Source: Tricholoma matsutake
Lineage: Eukaryota > Basidiomycota > Agaricomycetes > Agaricales > Tricholomataceae
DNA: 64,000 bases
Direction: 5' to 3'
NCBI GenBank assembly: GCA_026075535.2
Contig: AP026544.2
Location: 10,478,001 to 10,542,000, forward strand
The notes beneath the pieces were generated by a model. That model saw only the letters and a list, made by a program, of their open reading frames with translations. It had not been told where the DNA came from and ran no database searches. Below are positions 11,920 through 22,571 of the stretch, piece after piece. A program made the position numbers and the translations under genes. Position 1 is the first letter of the stretch, and every line of letters starts with the position of its first letter.

Positions 11920-13038
11920 ATGGACGCATCAGAACGCTTCGCCGCGCTTGAAAGCGACGTTTCCGGAATGCGCGCGCAAATTGACTCACTTAAATCTATG
12001 ATTGAAAACTTCGTTAGGACCCTCCAGGCTAACCCTACGACTAATAGTTCCCCCTTCACGACTCCAAGTGCACCCAACAACGACGTTTTGCCAAACGCGT
12101 CCACTAAGGAACGTGCCCAGATCAAACCGTCCCCCCCCGCCAAATTTAATGGTGCACGTGCGCAGGGACGTGCATTCCTTAATTCCTGTGAGTTATACAT
12201 TAGTCTCCAGTCGCATCAATTCGTCGATGAGGCTGCAAAAATTTATTGGGCCTTCACATACATGAAATCTGAACGCGCCTATCTCTATGTGGACCGTATC
12301 CTACGTCAAACTAAAGAACTCGGTTCTCTACCTTTCTCCACTTGGGGTGACTTTCGAGCTGAGTTCGTACGCCACTTCTGCCCCCTCAATGAACGCCACC
12401 AAGCAGTGACACGACTTGAGTCATCCACTTACCACCAGGGACGTCGATCCGTGGACGACTATATCGATGAGTTCAAGGATTTGGTGGACATGGCAGGGTA
12501 TGGGAGTGGGTTACCAGTAGTGGTGAAGTTCCGACGGGGGCTCAACCGAGAAATTCAGGACCAGATTGCACAGATGTTGGAAGGGCGCCCAGCGGACGAT
12601 GATATCCTTGCTTGGTATGAAGCTGCTTCACTCTGTGACGAGAACCGACTCACAAATGCGGCGTTTAATGCTGCATTCCGTGCTCCAACTACCACTCATA
12701 CACCCTACACCTTCAATCGAAGCCTCCCCCGCCCTAACCCCATTCCTGCTCGTCAAACTCCCACACCAGCTGTCAATATCCCAGTACCAATGGATGTTGA
12801 TGCAGCCCGCAGCCGTGCACATAAGTTGGATCTCTGCTACCATTGTGGGGAACCTGGACACAGGGCTGGAGCGTGTCCCCATCGTCAGGATATCCGCATG
12901 CTCACCCCCGAGGGACGAGACAAACTCCTGCAAGATTTGTTGGCACTTGTAGATGTTGAGGAAGCGAAGGATCAAGTTGCAGAGGAGGTTAAGCTGGAAG
13001 TTGTAGAGGAGCAGGATTTTCCTATTCGCAGCGAGTGA
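11920..13038 (+). CDS. gag: Gypsy-1 Gag protein (intact)
   Basis: 372 residues, uninterrupted. An N-terminal coiled-coil-like segment (FAALESDVSGMRAQIDSLKSMIENF) is followed by the conserved retrotransposon gag core (FLNSCELYISLQ, IYWAFTYMKSERAYLYVDRIL, FRAEFVRHFCPLNERH, SVDDYIDEFKDLVDMAGY). A single CCHC zinc knuckle follows (CYHCGEPGHRAGAC, about residues 306-319). It would form the virus-like particle and bind element RNA. The stop TGA at 13,036 overlaps the downstream pol frame, which is open in the -1 frame from 12,993. This is the only undamaged copy in the window of a gag that occurs three times (see 30,604 and 39,754-40,416). Confidence 0.9.
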   Translation: MDASERFAALESDVSGMRAQIDSLKSMIENFVRTLQANPTTNSSPFTTPSAPNNDVLPNASTKERAQIKPSPPAKFNGARAQGRAFLNSCELYISLQSHQFVDEAAKIYWAFTYMKSERAYLYVDRILRQTKELGSLPFSTWGDFRAEFVRHFCPLNERHQAVTRLESSTYHQGRRSVDDYIDEFKDLVDMAGYGSGLPVVVKFRRGLNREIQDQIAQMLEGRPADDDILAWYEAASLCDENRLTNAAFNAAFRAPTTTHTPYTFNRSLPRPNPIPARQTPTPAVNIPVPMDVDAARSRAHKLDLCYHCGEPGHRAGACPHRQDIRMLTPEGRDKLLQDLLALVDVEEAKDQVAEEVKLEVVEEQDFPIRSE

Positions 13039-13420
13039 ATCATACGCCCTCACTGCCTGTCCATAACCGCTTTGAAGTCTTGTCAGTTGAATCCCTGGAG
13101 AATGAATCCATTTCTGTGACTGCTCCCCTCTCTGACCCTTCGAAGTTGGCTAAAGACGTACCTGCTCTCCCCATCTCTCCTTCTACTCCACGTCCCAAAA
13201 TTAAATCATGGGAGCGTAAACTACCACGCAAGTATATTGTGGCATCCACTCCCTCTGCACATTCCTTAAACCTAGCCATCGAACTGCAGACGACCGACAC
13301 TGGACAGATACTCGGTGTCTCTGCGCTCCTGGACTCTGGTGCGACTGGTCTCTTCATCGATTCCCATCTGGTACAACAACATCGTCTAAATACTCGCTCA
13401 CTCTCACGTCCGATACCTGT
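12993..13420 (+). pseudogene. Gypsy-1 pol fragment: linker and protease start
   Basis: The frame is -1 to gag and is open from 12,993. It carries a Ser/Pro-rich linker and then an aspartic protease core with the catalytic LLDSGATGLFID motif near 13,328-13,362. It stops matching Gypsy-2 pol after SRPIPV at 13,420, where the deletion to the LTR end begins. A T-run shared with Gypsy-2 (GGATTTTCC at 13,014) just before the gag stop is a possible -1 frameshift point. No reverse transcriptase is present. Confidence 0.75.
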
Positions 13421-13434
13421 AGGTTGCCCTTATA
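13421..13434 (+). repeat. Stub of the Gypsy-1 3' LTR
   Basis: AGGTTGCCCTTATA equals the last 14 bases of the 5' LTR at 11,740-11,753 and directly abuts the right-hand ACAAG duplication. Confidence 0.8.
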
Positions 13435-13439
13435 ACAAG
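13435..13439. repeat. Target-site duplication of Gypsy-1, right copy
   Basis: ACAAG. Only 22 bp of host sequence (13,440-13,461) separate it from the next insertion, Copia-1. Confidence 0.85.
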
Positions 13440-13456
13440 CCCATTCCCAGACAATT

Positions 13457-13461
13457 GTAGC
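13457..13461. repeat. Target-site duplication of Copia-1, left copy
   Basis: GTAGC before the LTR, repeated at 19,148-19,152 directly after the 3' LTR. Confidence 0.9.
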
Positions 13462-13735
13462 TGTTGAAATTAATCCCAGTGATGCATGCTGTATACATGA
13501 GGCAATACATGCAGCATACGCATGTTACTGCGCTTACTGTGCATACATGCGGTAAACACATTCCTGAGTCATGCAACGTCCTTATTATTATGTATATAAG
13601 GAGAACCTGTACCGTAGTAGGAATACAGTGTTCTTACCTCTGCTAACCCTAGCTGTAAGTCTAAGTAAACCCCAGGTAGGTTGTAAGGAACGTGTTGTCT
13701 CTTCCACTGTGCAGCGTATATAGTCTGCTCCAACA
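13462..13735 (+). repeat. 5' LTR of Copia-1
   Basis: It begins TGTTGAAATT and ends TGCTCCAACA. A TATA box candidate TATATAAG lies at 13,593-13,600. The left part is rich in GCATACATG-like repeats with alternating purine-pyrimidine character. Confidence 0.95.
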
Positions 13736-13747
13736 GGTTATGGGCCC
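13736..13747 (+). promoter_or_regulatory. Primer-binding site of Copia-1
   Basis: GGTTATGGGCCC directly follows the LTR. Its complement GGGCCCATAACC is close to the anticodon stem-loop of eukaryotic initiator tRNA-Met (GGGCTCATAACC). Priming from an initiator-tRNA half molecule is known for Drosophila copia and yeast Ty5. Confidence 0.6.
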
Positions 13748-13984
13748 TGCTGGGCACGTCGCGAACGCGCCTTAATTGGCTGCGAACGATGTTGACTTCA
13801 TCGTCTCCAAATTATAACCTTGCGCTCTTTGTGAGCTGCATTGTGCTCCCTGCGAGCTGCATATAAAACCTAGGTTGACTAGGGTTAACCACTCTGAAGG
13901 AGTGTTTTCTCCTGAGAACGTTAAACATGTTTTATTGAGTAAAAAGACTGATTGAGTGCTTTTAACAGCTGCCACCACAAAATC

Positions 13985-15043
13985 ATGTCTTCAACTCTCG
14001 AGAAACTCATTCAAACTTTTGACGGATCAAATTACATTCAATGGGCCGACTCAATGAAGGCGTGGCTCAGGTCTCAGGGCCTCTGGCAAATAACTAGCGG
14101 GGCGGAGCAAAAACCGCCCCCGGCACCTCCCTTGATGGCGACGAATGCTACTTTGGTAGCGGATGCTAATGCCAAGCTCCAGACCTGGAGCAACAAAAAT
14201 GACCAGGCCATTGGTAGCCTAGTGCTCCGCCTGGCCCCCTCCATTCGGCAGCGTGCCAACTCAAAGGACACTGCTGAGGAGGTGTGGGATCTCATCCGCA
14301 CCGATTATGGTGTGGACGGCCCCTCCCAAGTCTTCGCGGACTTTAGGTCCGCAATAGCGATCAAGATCCCGGCTGCAAACCCCGCACCGGAGATTGCTAG
14401 AATGGCAGACAAATTTGAGCGCCTTACGGCTGCTAACATTGCCATCCCCGAGCTAGTGCAAGCAATGATTCTACTTGCTGCGATGCCGCACGAGTACAAT
14501 TCCTTGTCTGCAACGGTCCTTAACACAACCGCTACTAGCGCCTTGACATTTAAACATGTCAAGGACTCCATTGTCGCTGAAGCCTCAAGGCGCACAGCAG
14601 TAGGAAAGCCCGCTGGCCAGCCTCAGGCCAACAAACTTTCTGCTGTTAAGCACAAAGGGGGAAACCCCAAATGGCAGCCCAAAGAAGGGCAAAACAGCAA
14701 TGGAGACTCGTCCCAAAAGCGTGGACGACATGGGGACAGAAAGACTAAGGAGGAGAAGCCGAAGGATAAACATACCCACCTCGCCTCCAAAGCCTATACC
14801 ACCATAAATGGTAATGGCACCATCATACCGCTGATGCCACTTATACAGTGCATCGAAAGATGCGAACACACTCCCACAAGGGATCCTCGCTGCCGACCGC
14901 CTGCACAGGCATATATGGGCGCGGCCTCTACCTCTCGTTCGGTTTATGCCGAATATCAGCAAGCTCAAGACACCCTCAAGCAAATGCAACTTCTGCGCAG
15001 CGCGAAAAATCTGCGACCACTGGAAGAGCACCTGATGGTGTGA
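13985..15043 (+). CDS. gag: Copia-1 Gag
   Basis: The start MSSTLEKLIQTFDGSNYIQW opens the DUF4219/UBN2-type copia Gag; the in-frame upstream ATG at 13,952 precedes the conserved part and is less likely. The core includes WLRSQGLW, RQRANSKDTAEEVWDLIRTDYG and the Leu-rich MILLAAMPHEYN segment. The C-terminal third is basic and Lys/Gly-rich and lacks a CCHC knuckle; a His-containing stretch (KDKHTHLASKAY) sits where many basidiomycete copia Gags also lack one. It ends at TGA 15,041. Translation beyond this stop continues in the same frame into protease, so the stop is either a read-through point or a CGA-to-TGA mutation. Confidence 0.85.
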   Translation: MSSTLEKLIQTFDGSNYIQWADSMKAWLRSQGLWQITSGAEQKPPPAPPLMATNATLVADANAKLQTWSNKNDQAIGSLVLRLAPSIRQRANSKDTAEEVWDLIRTDYGVDGPSQVFADFRSAIAIKIPAANPAPEIARMADKFERLTAANIAIPELVQAMILLAAMPHEYNSLSATVLNTTATSALTFKHVKDSIVAEASRRTAVGKPAGQPQANKLSAVKHKGGNPKWQPKEGQNSNGDSSQKRGRHGDRKTKEEKPKDKHTHLASKAYTTINGNGTIIPLMPLIQCIERCEHTPTRDPRCRPPAQAYMGAASTSRSVYAEYQQAQDTLKQMQLLRSAKNLRPLEEHLMV

Positions 15044-18000
15044 GAAGGAAAGAGAAGAAGGATAGAACCAGAACCCAAGTCTAGGATCGAGGAGGTAGAA
15101 GACGATACCGTCTCCCTCAGATCTGAACCTCCGGTGTCTGATGAGGAAGTGTGGAAAGCTGTCAATGAAATGCTTGTCGATGAACCCCTTGATACAGGGG
15201 CGTATGATGTCAGGTCAGTCCTTTTCCCTGCCACAAGCACTAAGATTAATATTTTTATGAATACAGCGAACTTTTCATGTGAAATTTTACCGCTATTAAA
15301 TGTATCATGGAATTATTTAGATCTTAATATATGTGCTATGTGTGCAAAGGGAGATTGTAAGAAAGGTGCCGACTGGATCATGGATTCAGGCGCATCAAAA
15401 CACTTCACTGGTGAAATAAAAGATTTCGCTTCTTACGAGCCTTTACCGGGAAAGGACTCTACCTTGGTCCAAACAGCCACTGGTACTACTCATATAGTAG
15501 GAAAAGGAGCAGTCTTCATTAAACACCAGGTAGTATGTCACGGGAAGTCAGAGACGCGTGAAACGCGGTTATACCCTGTCTACTACATACCCGACATTAA
15601 TACTCGATTGATGTCAATGGGGGTCTTTTTACAAGACGGAAGTGATGTGCGTGGTTCCTCCACACACATTTCATTTATTGAGCATGGAAACCCGATCATG
15701 CATTGTGTCCCTCTAAGGAGGAAAGACACGATCTATTGGGCTCGGACTCATATATTGAGCACCAAAAAGGTTAATGTCACGACTATTTATGTCACTGACT
15801 ACTTGACTTGGCATAGGCGACTTGGACACCCATCCAAAGAGGCGCTAGGGAAAATGCCTAAAAGCACCATAAAATTCCCAAGGAATTTAATTATTCCTAA
15901 AGACAAAATTATATGTCCAGGGTGTGCAGAAGGGAAAATGACCTCAAAATCTTTTCCCGAGTCAGACTCACGAGCTGACAAATCCTTTGAATTAATACAT
16001 TCCGACCTAAAGGAACTCCCGGTACTATCGTACCACAAACATAAATACTTCATTGTATTTCTGGATGACAAAATGTCACATATTTGGGTCCAATGTCTCA
16101 GAAAGAAATCTGACGCTGCTGCAGCGATTAGACAATTTCAAGCGATGGCTAAAACCCAATATGGCGCTACAATCAAGCACTGGCATGTCGATCCAGGGGG
16201 GGAGTTCAAGGATCATGAGCTACAAAAACAGCTCAAGGACTTAGGCATCAAAATAGAGATGTCTGCACCCCATGTTCATCAACAAAATGGGCGCGCAGAG
16301 CGCGCCATAAGGACAATAATGGAAAAGTCGCAAACCTTGCAATTCACCGCTTGTCTACCACAATTTTGCATAAAACATGCAACACATTTATACAACCGAA
16401 CCCCAATAAGGCACCTGAAATGGCTGACACCTTTTGAGGACCTGACAAAGGTCCGCCCAGATCTAAACAATCTGAAGGTCTTCGGTTGCGGTGCTTATAT
16501 CTATCTACCAAAGGAAAAATGTCCAACAACATTATCTCCTCGATCGGAGTTAATGACGTACCTTGGAGTAGAAGATGGCATTAAAGCATATCGTTTCATG
16601 CAACAAAATGGCACAATATTCATTGGTGCCATGGCACTATTTGATGAAACGATGTTCCCATGCTGTCCCGGAGCTAAAACTCCTGCCAAGACAGACCTTG
16701 GTGATTTTCCACCTCCAGAACCAGAAGATGACAACCACTCATCTGGAATGGATGGCGATGACCCTATACCGCCACAAAATCTGCCCCTTCCTCCATCATT
16801 AGAAGATGATGATGATGATTTACCAAGTGAGCAAAAGGCGCATGACGATGCGACTAACGCTCCTCCTCCGCCGCCTCCAGTTAACACTGAGGACTTTCAT
16901 CCAAGATGTGAAGATCAACAGGAATGGCAGCAATTACCCCATCGATCAGGCAGGCAGAGGAAAATCCCAAACCGTCCCAGCAATACCTATGGAGAACAGC
17001 GACTCCCCTCTGACATAGAGAGAGACATTGCGCATGATCGATATTGGAAGAAGTCTGTGGGTCAAGATTCGGATCATAACCGAACACGACCACGACCTCA
17101 ACAGCAAGAACTGGTTGCTGGACCGAGTTTGGCACCCCACGAGAGTGTGCCCGATTCCAATAATCAAGAACATGATTACCCAATGGGGGAACTGGACGAA
17201 GCAGGTTATATTAAAAAGATAACCAAGGAAGGTGGAGATGAGCTTATCTGCTGGCTGTTATCAAAAGCAGTCACACCATCAAGTGGAAAAAGCCTAGTTC
17301 CAAACCAATTTCGCGATATTGCATGCCTACCCCGGCAGCAGCAACTTGAGTGGAAACAGGCTTGTCGTGAAGAGTTAGAGGCTCTTCGCAAGTGACAAGT
17401 CTATGATATCGTCAATCTTCCACATGATCGGAAAACGATCAAAAATAGATGGGTTTTCTCCGTGAAATTGGACGGAAGAAAACGAGCCAGACTCGTGGCC
17501 AAAGGCTTTTCACAAGTCGAAGGCGTTGACTTGGATGAGATTTTCTCACCAGTAGTCCGCTACGAGACCGTATGCCTCATGTTTGCCCTTGCATCTCTAG
17601 AAGGCATGTATATGACCGGTCTAGATGTAAAAACCGCATTTTTATATGGCAAACTTGATGAGGAGATCTATATGGATCAACCCGAGGGTTTCAGACTTGA
17701 GGGTAAAGAGCGCAAAGTAATGCGCTTACGCCGAGCATTGTATGGCCTTAAACAGGCTTCACTAGCATGGTGGAAAGAGCTAGAGGCATTTATGCACACC
17801 ATTGGGTTTGTGCGCACCAGCTCCGATGCCGGCATCTTCATACACAAGGATCCTAAGACAGGCAGCATCATTATTGTGCTAGTCTATGTTGACGATGGCT
17901 TGTTCATGGGCAAGAACAAGAAACTTGTGGATGAAAAGAAGAATACTTGCCTGAAGCATTGGGAGTGCCGTAGTACTGAAAAATTCACGGAATTCTTAGG

Positions 18001-18841
18001 CATGCGCGTCACCCAGACCGCTACAAAAGTCAAACTCGATCAAACAGAATATCTCGCCAAAGTGCTCGAGAGGTTCGAGATGACAAATGCCAAAGTTGCC
18101 CCCACTCCGCTCCCGACTGGCTACAAACCGTCGGAGAACACAGTGACGCCAAACGCGGCGCTTAGATCGAAATATCAGTCTGTGATCGGATCTTTATTGT
18201 ATCTGATGCTTGGAATGCGACCTGATATCGCTTATGCGGTAATCAAGATGTCGTAATTCTTGGCTAATCCTAGCCAAGAACATCTAGACAAAGCAATGTA
18301 CATAATGCGCTATCTGGTGGGAACCCAGAAGTACAGTATAGTCTATGATGGAGAGAAATCCGAGGGGCTGCAGGCCTTCACAGATTCTGATTGGGCAGCT
18401 GACACTGTCAAGCGCTGATCTACAACGGGTTACTTTGCTACTCTGGCAAGTGGCATTGTGTGCTGGCAGTCCCGTTTACAAAAAACTGTAGCACTGTCAT
18501 CCACAGAAGCCGAATATATGGCTCTCTCCAACACTTGTCGGCAGATAGTGTGGATAGAGTCCTTATTCCAGGAACTTGGATATACACTGAAGCGCATACC
18601 AATCTGCGCTGATAATCAGGGATCCATCTTTATTGGATCAAATCCAGTTCAGGAAAGAAGGACCAAACATATAGACATTCGCTACCACTACACCCACGAA
18701 TGCATAGAAAATGACAAAGTCACAGTCGTTTTCATTCCTGGAAGTGATAATCTGGCTGACATGTTCACAAAGAACCTTGGCGCCGTCCTATTCAGGAAAT
18801 TTAGAGACTCTCTCAGAATTACTTTCAAGATTCAAACTTAG
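15044..18841 (+). pseudogene. pol: Copia-1 Pol: protease, integrase, reverse transcriptase, RNase H
   Basis: Same frame as gag throughout. Protease: WIMDSGASKHFTG near 15,371. GAG-pre-integrase: TWHRRLGHPSKEALG and CAEGKMTSKSF near 15,800-15,960. Integrase catalytic residues: the Asp of HSDLKE (about 16,000), the Asp of HVDPGGEF (about 16,190) and the Glu of NGRAERA (about 16,300). Reverse transcriptase: ARLVAKGFSQ, DVKTAFLYG, ALYGLKQA and the active site YVDD at about 17,884-17,895. RNase H: DSDWAAD, SSTEAEYMAL and RTKHIDIRYH. Stops break it at 17,393 (TGA), 18,254 (TAA) and 18,416 (TGA). Everything else is intact and all catalytic motifs are kept, so inactivation is recent. Confidence 0.92.
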
Positions 18842-18861
18842 CTGCTTAGAGCGCTGTACAG

Positions 18862-18873
18862 TTTGAGGGGGGG
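18862..18873 (+). promoter_or_regulatory. Polypurine tract of Copia-1
   Basis: TTTGAGGGGGGG directly precedes the 3' LTR and would prime plus-strand synthesis. Confidence 0.8.
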
Positions 18874-19147
18874 TGTTGAAATTAATCCCAGTGATGCATG
18901 CTGTATACATGAGGCAATACATGCAGCATACACATGTTACTGCGCTTACTGAGCATACATGCGGTAAACACATTCCTGAGTCACGTGACGTCCTTATTAT
19001 TATGTATATAAGGAGAACCTGTACCATAGTAGGAATACAGTGTTCTTACCTCTGCTAACCCTAGCTGTAAGTCTAAGTAAACCCCAGGTAGGTTGTAAGG
19101 AACGTGTTGTCTCTTCCACTGTGCAGCATATATAGTCTGCTCCAACA
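18874..19147 (+). repeat. 3' LTR of Copia-1
   Basis: The same 274 bp as the 5' LTR, with seven substitutions. Several are C/T or G/A changes at CpG sites (for example GCATACGC versus GCATACAC). Confidence 0.95.
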
Positions 19148-19152
19148 GTAGC
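19148..19152. repeat. Target-site duplication of Copia-1, right copy
   Basis: GTAGC, identical to 13,457-13,461. Confidence 0.9.
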
Positions 19153-20675
19153 AGTTGGTCAATCCTTTGTATTGGTGAAGTCTCATCTATTTTTTTTATG
19201 TTCATTCCTTGCTATATTGCTACAGGATTTAAACAATCTGCCAATGAGTATTTTGTCAAACTATGCTCATTGAATGTCACAGTGGCCACTACCACCCATT
19301 GAGCTCTCTTCACCAACATACAAGACTTGAAAGCAGCGATTTATAATTAAACACTGATTTTCTTGCTGTTACTTCTTTACCAAATTTATGCTCTCCATTC
19401 TCAAGTGCTTACCTGTTATAATTAGTTTAACTTCTGCAAAAAATTCGGTCCAGCACTTACCGTCTGGCATTTGGCTGCGTTGCTCGGGTCCGATGACTGT
19501 TCACAACTCGACATCCATCGACAACTCTTTCAACATTAACTCACTGTTTGAGTGGAAGTCTACCTACGCTTTCACCCGCATCTGTCTGTAAAAATTGGCC
19601 AGCTCGAATTATTAATCACTCGCACCTCCACCTTCATGGTGACCTCTGAATCTCCTTCATTTTCAAATCAAGATGAAGGTGAATCTCTTTCCCTGCCTCT
19701 AGTCCCAGAGGTTTGTTGAGGAATCTGAGGGTCTTGGCTTTAACGCTTTCCCCTCACGTTGCGTGCCTAATCTCTATCCATCATCCCTCAACCCAAGTTC
19801 TCACTCAAGCTCAATCAGGTGGTCGTTTTCGCACATCCATCTTCTAGAATCTCAGGTGTGGGTGATGAATCTATCATCAATCCGTGATAGCTTGGGAAGT
19901 AGTTTCCATCTGCAAGTCGGAGGAGGATTTGCTGGAGCATCGGGAAATGTGTATCCATGGTCATTGGCTAGGATGTCAAACTTGTTACCATGGGTTCATC
20001 AGCATCGCTGCTGTTTTTTCTTTATGTGGCCCTCTCCCACTACGAAACTGTGCGAAGCTACATCAGATGCCACAATCCAGTGCCAAGGCTGTTTGTGGAC
20101 TGTGAGACTGCGAAAGATGGAGTCAAATTATCCTGTACACTTGTCCAGTTGGGCCAAGGCTGCGTCTGGCATGACCGAGTTTGGACAGAATATATATGCT
20201 ACAAATGAAGGCTTTGTAGTAAGCAACATGCTTACACTCACACAACCTTCTTCCATTAATAGAAACTTAAGTCAACTGTGGTGATCTGGGGCTCTGGTTC
20301 TTCTTATATAAGAACCAGTCTTACATAAGTATAGAGGAATCTTTTACTATGTTGCTACTGCATTTACACGATACCAGTTATTTGTGTTCTGTGCCGTGTG
20401 ACCCTTAAGTAAAGGATCCCCCCAACTCACAATATTAACTGTCAATCTAAAGTTAGGCATAAATTGCAATATTTGCCTGCTTCCCTCTGCAGCATGAAAT
20501 TTGTGTAGTAGATTCAGAGGCCATCATCAATCATGCTAGCTCCTGTAAAAATTCCATTATGAAACCATAACTGCTCATTGTTAACTTTGATATGTGCTGT
20601 ATAGTGTAATTCTCAATAAATTATGCCTTGCAGTCTCATTGCATGAGATCTATTATCTCTGCTCTTAATGATTAT
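19153..20675. other. Transition zone, no supported gene
   Basis: Host or very old repeat sequence in which CpG becomes scarce rightward. An open plus-strand stretch at 19,763-20,284 and overlapping frames at 19,884-20,208 have mixed composition without recognised domains or clear splicing. I see no LTRs or terminal repeats here. Confidence 0.4.
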
Positions 20676-20683
20676 ATCTGAAC
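20676..20683. repeat. 8-bp target duplication of hAT-0, left copy
   Basis: ATCTGAAC here and ATATGAAC at 23,564-23,571: seven of eight bases match, in keeping with an old insertion. Confidence 0.6.
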
Positions 20684-22458
20684 TAGTGTAGCCACTGGCT
20701 CAGATGAGGTTTTTCAATAAATTGGCTATAGCATGCCAGATAAATTTTCTAAATTCACCAAACAATGTGAGCATATGGATGGGCCCATAAGTTGAGGGGT
20801 CTTTTGCCAACATTAGTTGATTGGGTCACCTGTTCCTGAATCCTGACCTATTCACTCTGTTGGATTATATAATCCACTGTGAACCCAGCAGTGCCTGTTT
20901 TTCATTTGTTTAGTTTAGGAAACCCTGATTCCATAATATATATGGCTGAATTAAGGGTGGATGAATTTGGGATGACTTTTTGGCTGCAATGTTCCAAACA
21001 CTTAAATAAGGTATGAATTTCATAGACAGTATAGTTCTACTTTTTATGCCAAGTTGGTGTTGTGGAATAACATACCATGAGTGGCTGATGTTTTTTCACC
21101 TTTGACAATGAGAGGAATTTCATACAGTTGGTCTAGGATTGCAGGAGATGATTTTCATCAAATTTTCATCTAAGATGACAGTTTGGATTTCAACCATCTA
21201 ATCAACATCTAATAGATGAATTTTCATGAATATTTTTTCATCCCAAGAAAGGGGATTTTTCATCTTTGTTAGAATTGTTTTCCTTGGAAGTCAGTTTGGC
21301 CCACCCTCAACCCATCACATGACATGTGTTCACCGTCTCCTATGGTTGATCAACCTCAACCTCCCTCCATCCATCACCACCAACATCTCCCACTGGAACT
21401 GCTGCCATCATTCCCACACATACAACCCACCACAATGGCCAACATCAACCACAACAACTGGTGTTGGCTCCCATTACCTCCCATGAACACCTAACAGCAA
21501 TGTGTGGCTGCAAGTTTGCCACTTCATGTGCATACTCGTCCGTTGACAACCAGCGGTACTAACACCACCACCACCATTACTACCACCAACTCCCATCAAT
21601 GACAAGAGTGGCCAACATCACTGAGCAAGGAGGGGCAGCCCTAGCCTCTGTTTTTCTTTTCTTGTCAGTTTTTTCTCTCTCTTCATTTTCATATGACTGA
21701 CCAACATTACAACTATGGTATCGACAGTGACAACTGCACACCAGACACCACCACCAACAAATCCACCAATGGATCACCACCACCACCAATGAAAACCCCC
21801 AAACCCACCATCACCAGCAGCAACAACAATGGCCACCATCACCATCACTGCCACAAATGCCACTTATGGAACTGGGCAAACATGCTAATGACAACCCTGC
21901 TACCACCATCACCTTCCACCATCAGCAACAATGATGGCAATCCCAATGGTGACCCAACAGATGCATGAGATCCAAGAGAAGTGGGGCAAGGATGGGGAGG
22001 GGCTTGCCTGAGTGCCCTCCCTTTATTTTTTATTTTTTTCTTCGTTGTTTTTATTTTACTAACATCTATTTTACACTGATGGGGCCAACAGGGCCAACCC
22101 CACATACCACCACCACCACCAACCACCAATGGCAGCAGTGGTGTTAAGAAGGACAACAGCACAGGTGTACAGCGGGTGGGATGCGAGCAACAATGAGGAA
22201 GGCTCCCAAGCCCACTCATTTCTTTTTTTTTTGTTTCTTTTTCTTTTACTAATAACCATTTTACAGATTAGATCTACAATATCATCAAGGCCAATGGCAC
22301 TGTCACCACCACAAACCCACAAACACCACCACCACCAAATGATGGTGATGACAATGAGTATGCCAGACACCACCGATGTGAGAGGACAGATGTGCCGGCA
22401 CTGGCAACAGCACCAGCGGCGACACCACCAAACACAAGTGGGACACTAATGATGATGG

Positions 22459-22571
22459 GCCAGGAGGCAATGTGCCTCCTGGCTGAATCAGTAAGTTTTT
22501 TCCTTTGTCTTTGTCTTTTTCTTTTTCTTTTTCTATCCATTTACTTTTCAAACTAACAATTTAATTTATAG
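22459..22571 (+). repeat. Palindrome plus intron module in hAT-0
   Basis: GCCAGGAGGCA (22,459-22,469), a 3-base loop, then TGCCTCCTGGC (22,473-22,483) forms a perfect 11-bp-arm hairpin. Seven bases later a donor GTAAGT (22,491) opens an 81-bp pyrimidine-rich intron-like segment with AACTAAC and the acceptor TTTATAG (22,571). The architecture is the same as in hAT-1, hAT-2 and hAT-3, although the hairpin sequence differs. Confidence 0.7.

Larger units (their letters stand above)
11451..13434 (+). mobile_element. Gypsy-1: internally deleted LTR retrotransposon (same family as Gypsy-2)
   Basis: The order is: 5' LTR (11,451-11,753), self-priming-type primer site, intact gag, start of pol through protease, then an abrupt jump to the last 14 bp of the 3' LTR (13,421-13,434), bounded by perfect ACAAG duplications. 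Pol from reverse transcriptase to chromodomain and nearly all of the 3' LTR are missing. Gypsy-2 at 30-36 kb shows what the full element looks like. CpGs are largely kept, unlike in Gypsy-2, so this is the younger copy. Because the left LTR is nearly complete and the right one is a stub, the deletion most likely happened after integration. Confidence 0.85.
13462..19147 (+). mobile_element. Copia-1: full-length recent Ty1/copia retrotransposon
   Basis: A 5,686-bp element with two 274-bp LTRs (TGTTG...CAACA) and perfect GTAGC target duplications. I count seven base differences between the LTRs (about 97% identity), so insertion is recent. The domain order protease, integrase, reverse transcriptase, RNase H is diagnostic of copia elements. 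Gag and all of pol lie in a single frame (13,985-18,841), interrupted only by four stop codons, each one C-to-T change away from a sense codon. Confidence 0.95.

Noticed and set aside
21580..22551. Several open frames of 60-125 codons in the CCA/CAC-rich part of hAT-0
   Set aside because: They are open on both strands in overlapping frames because of simple-sequence composition. There are no domains, and the intron-like tracts cut through them.
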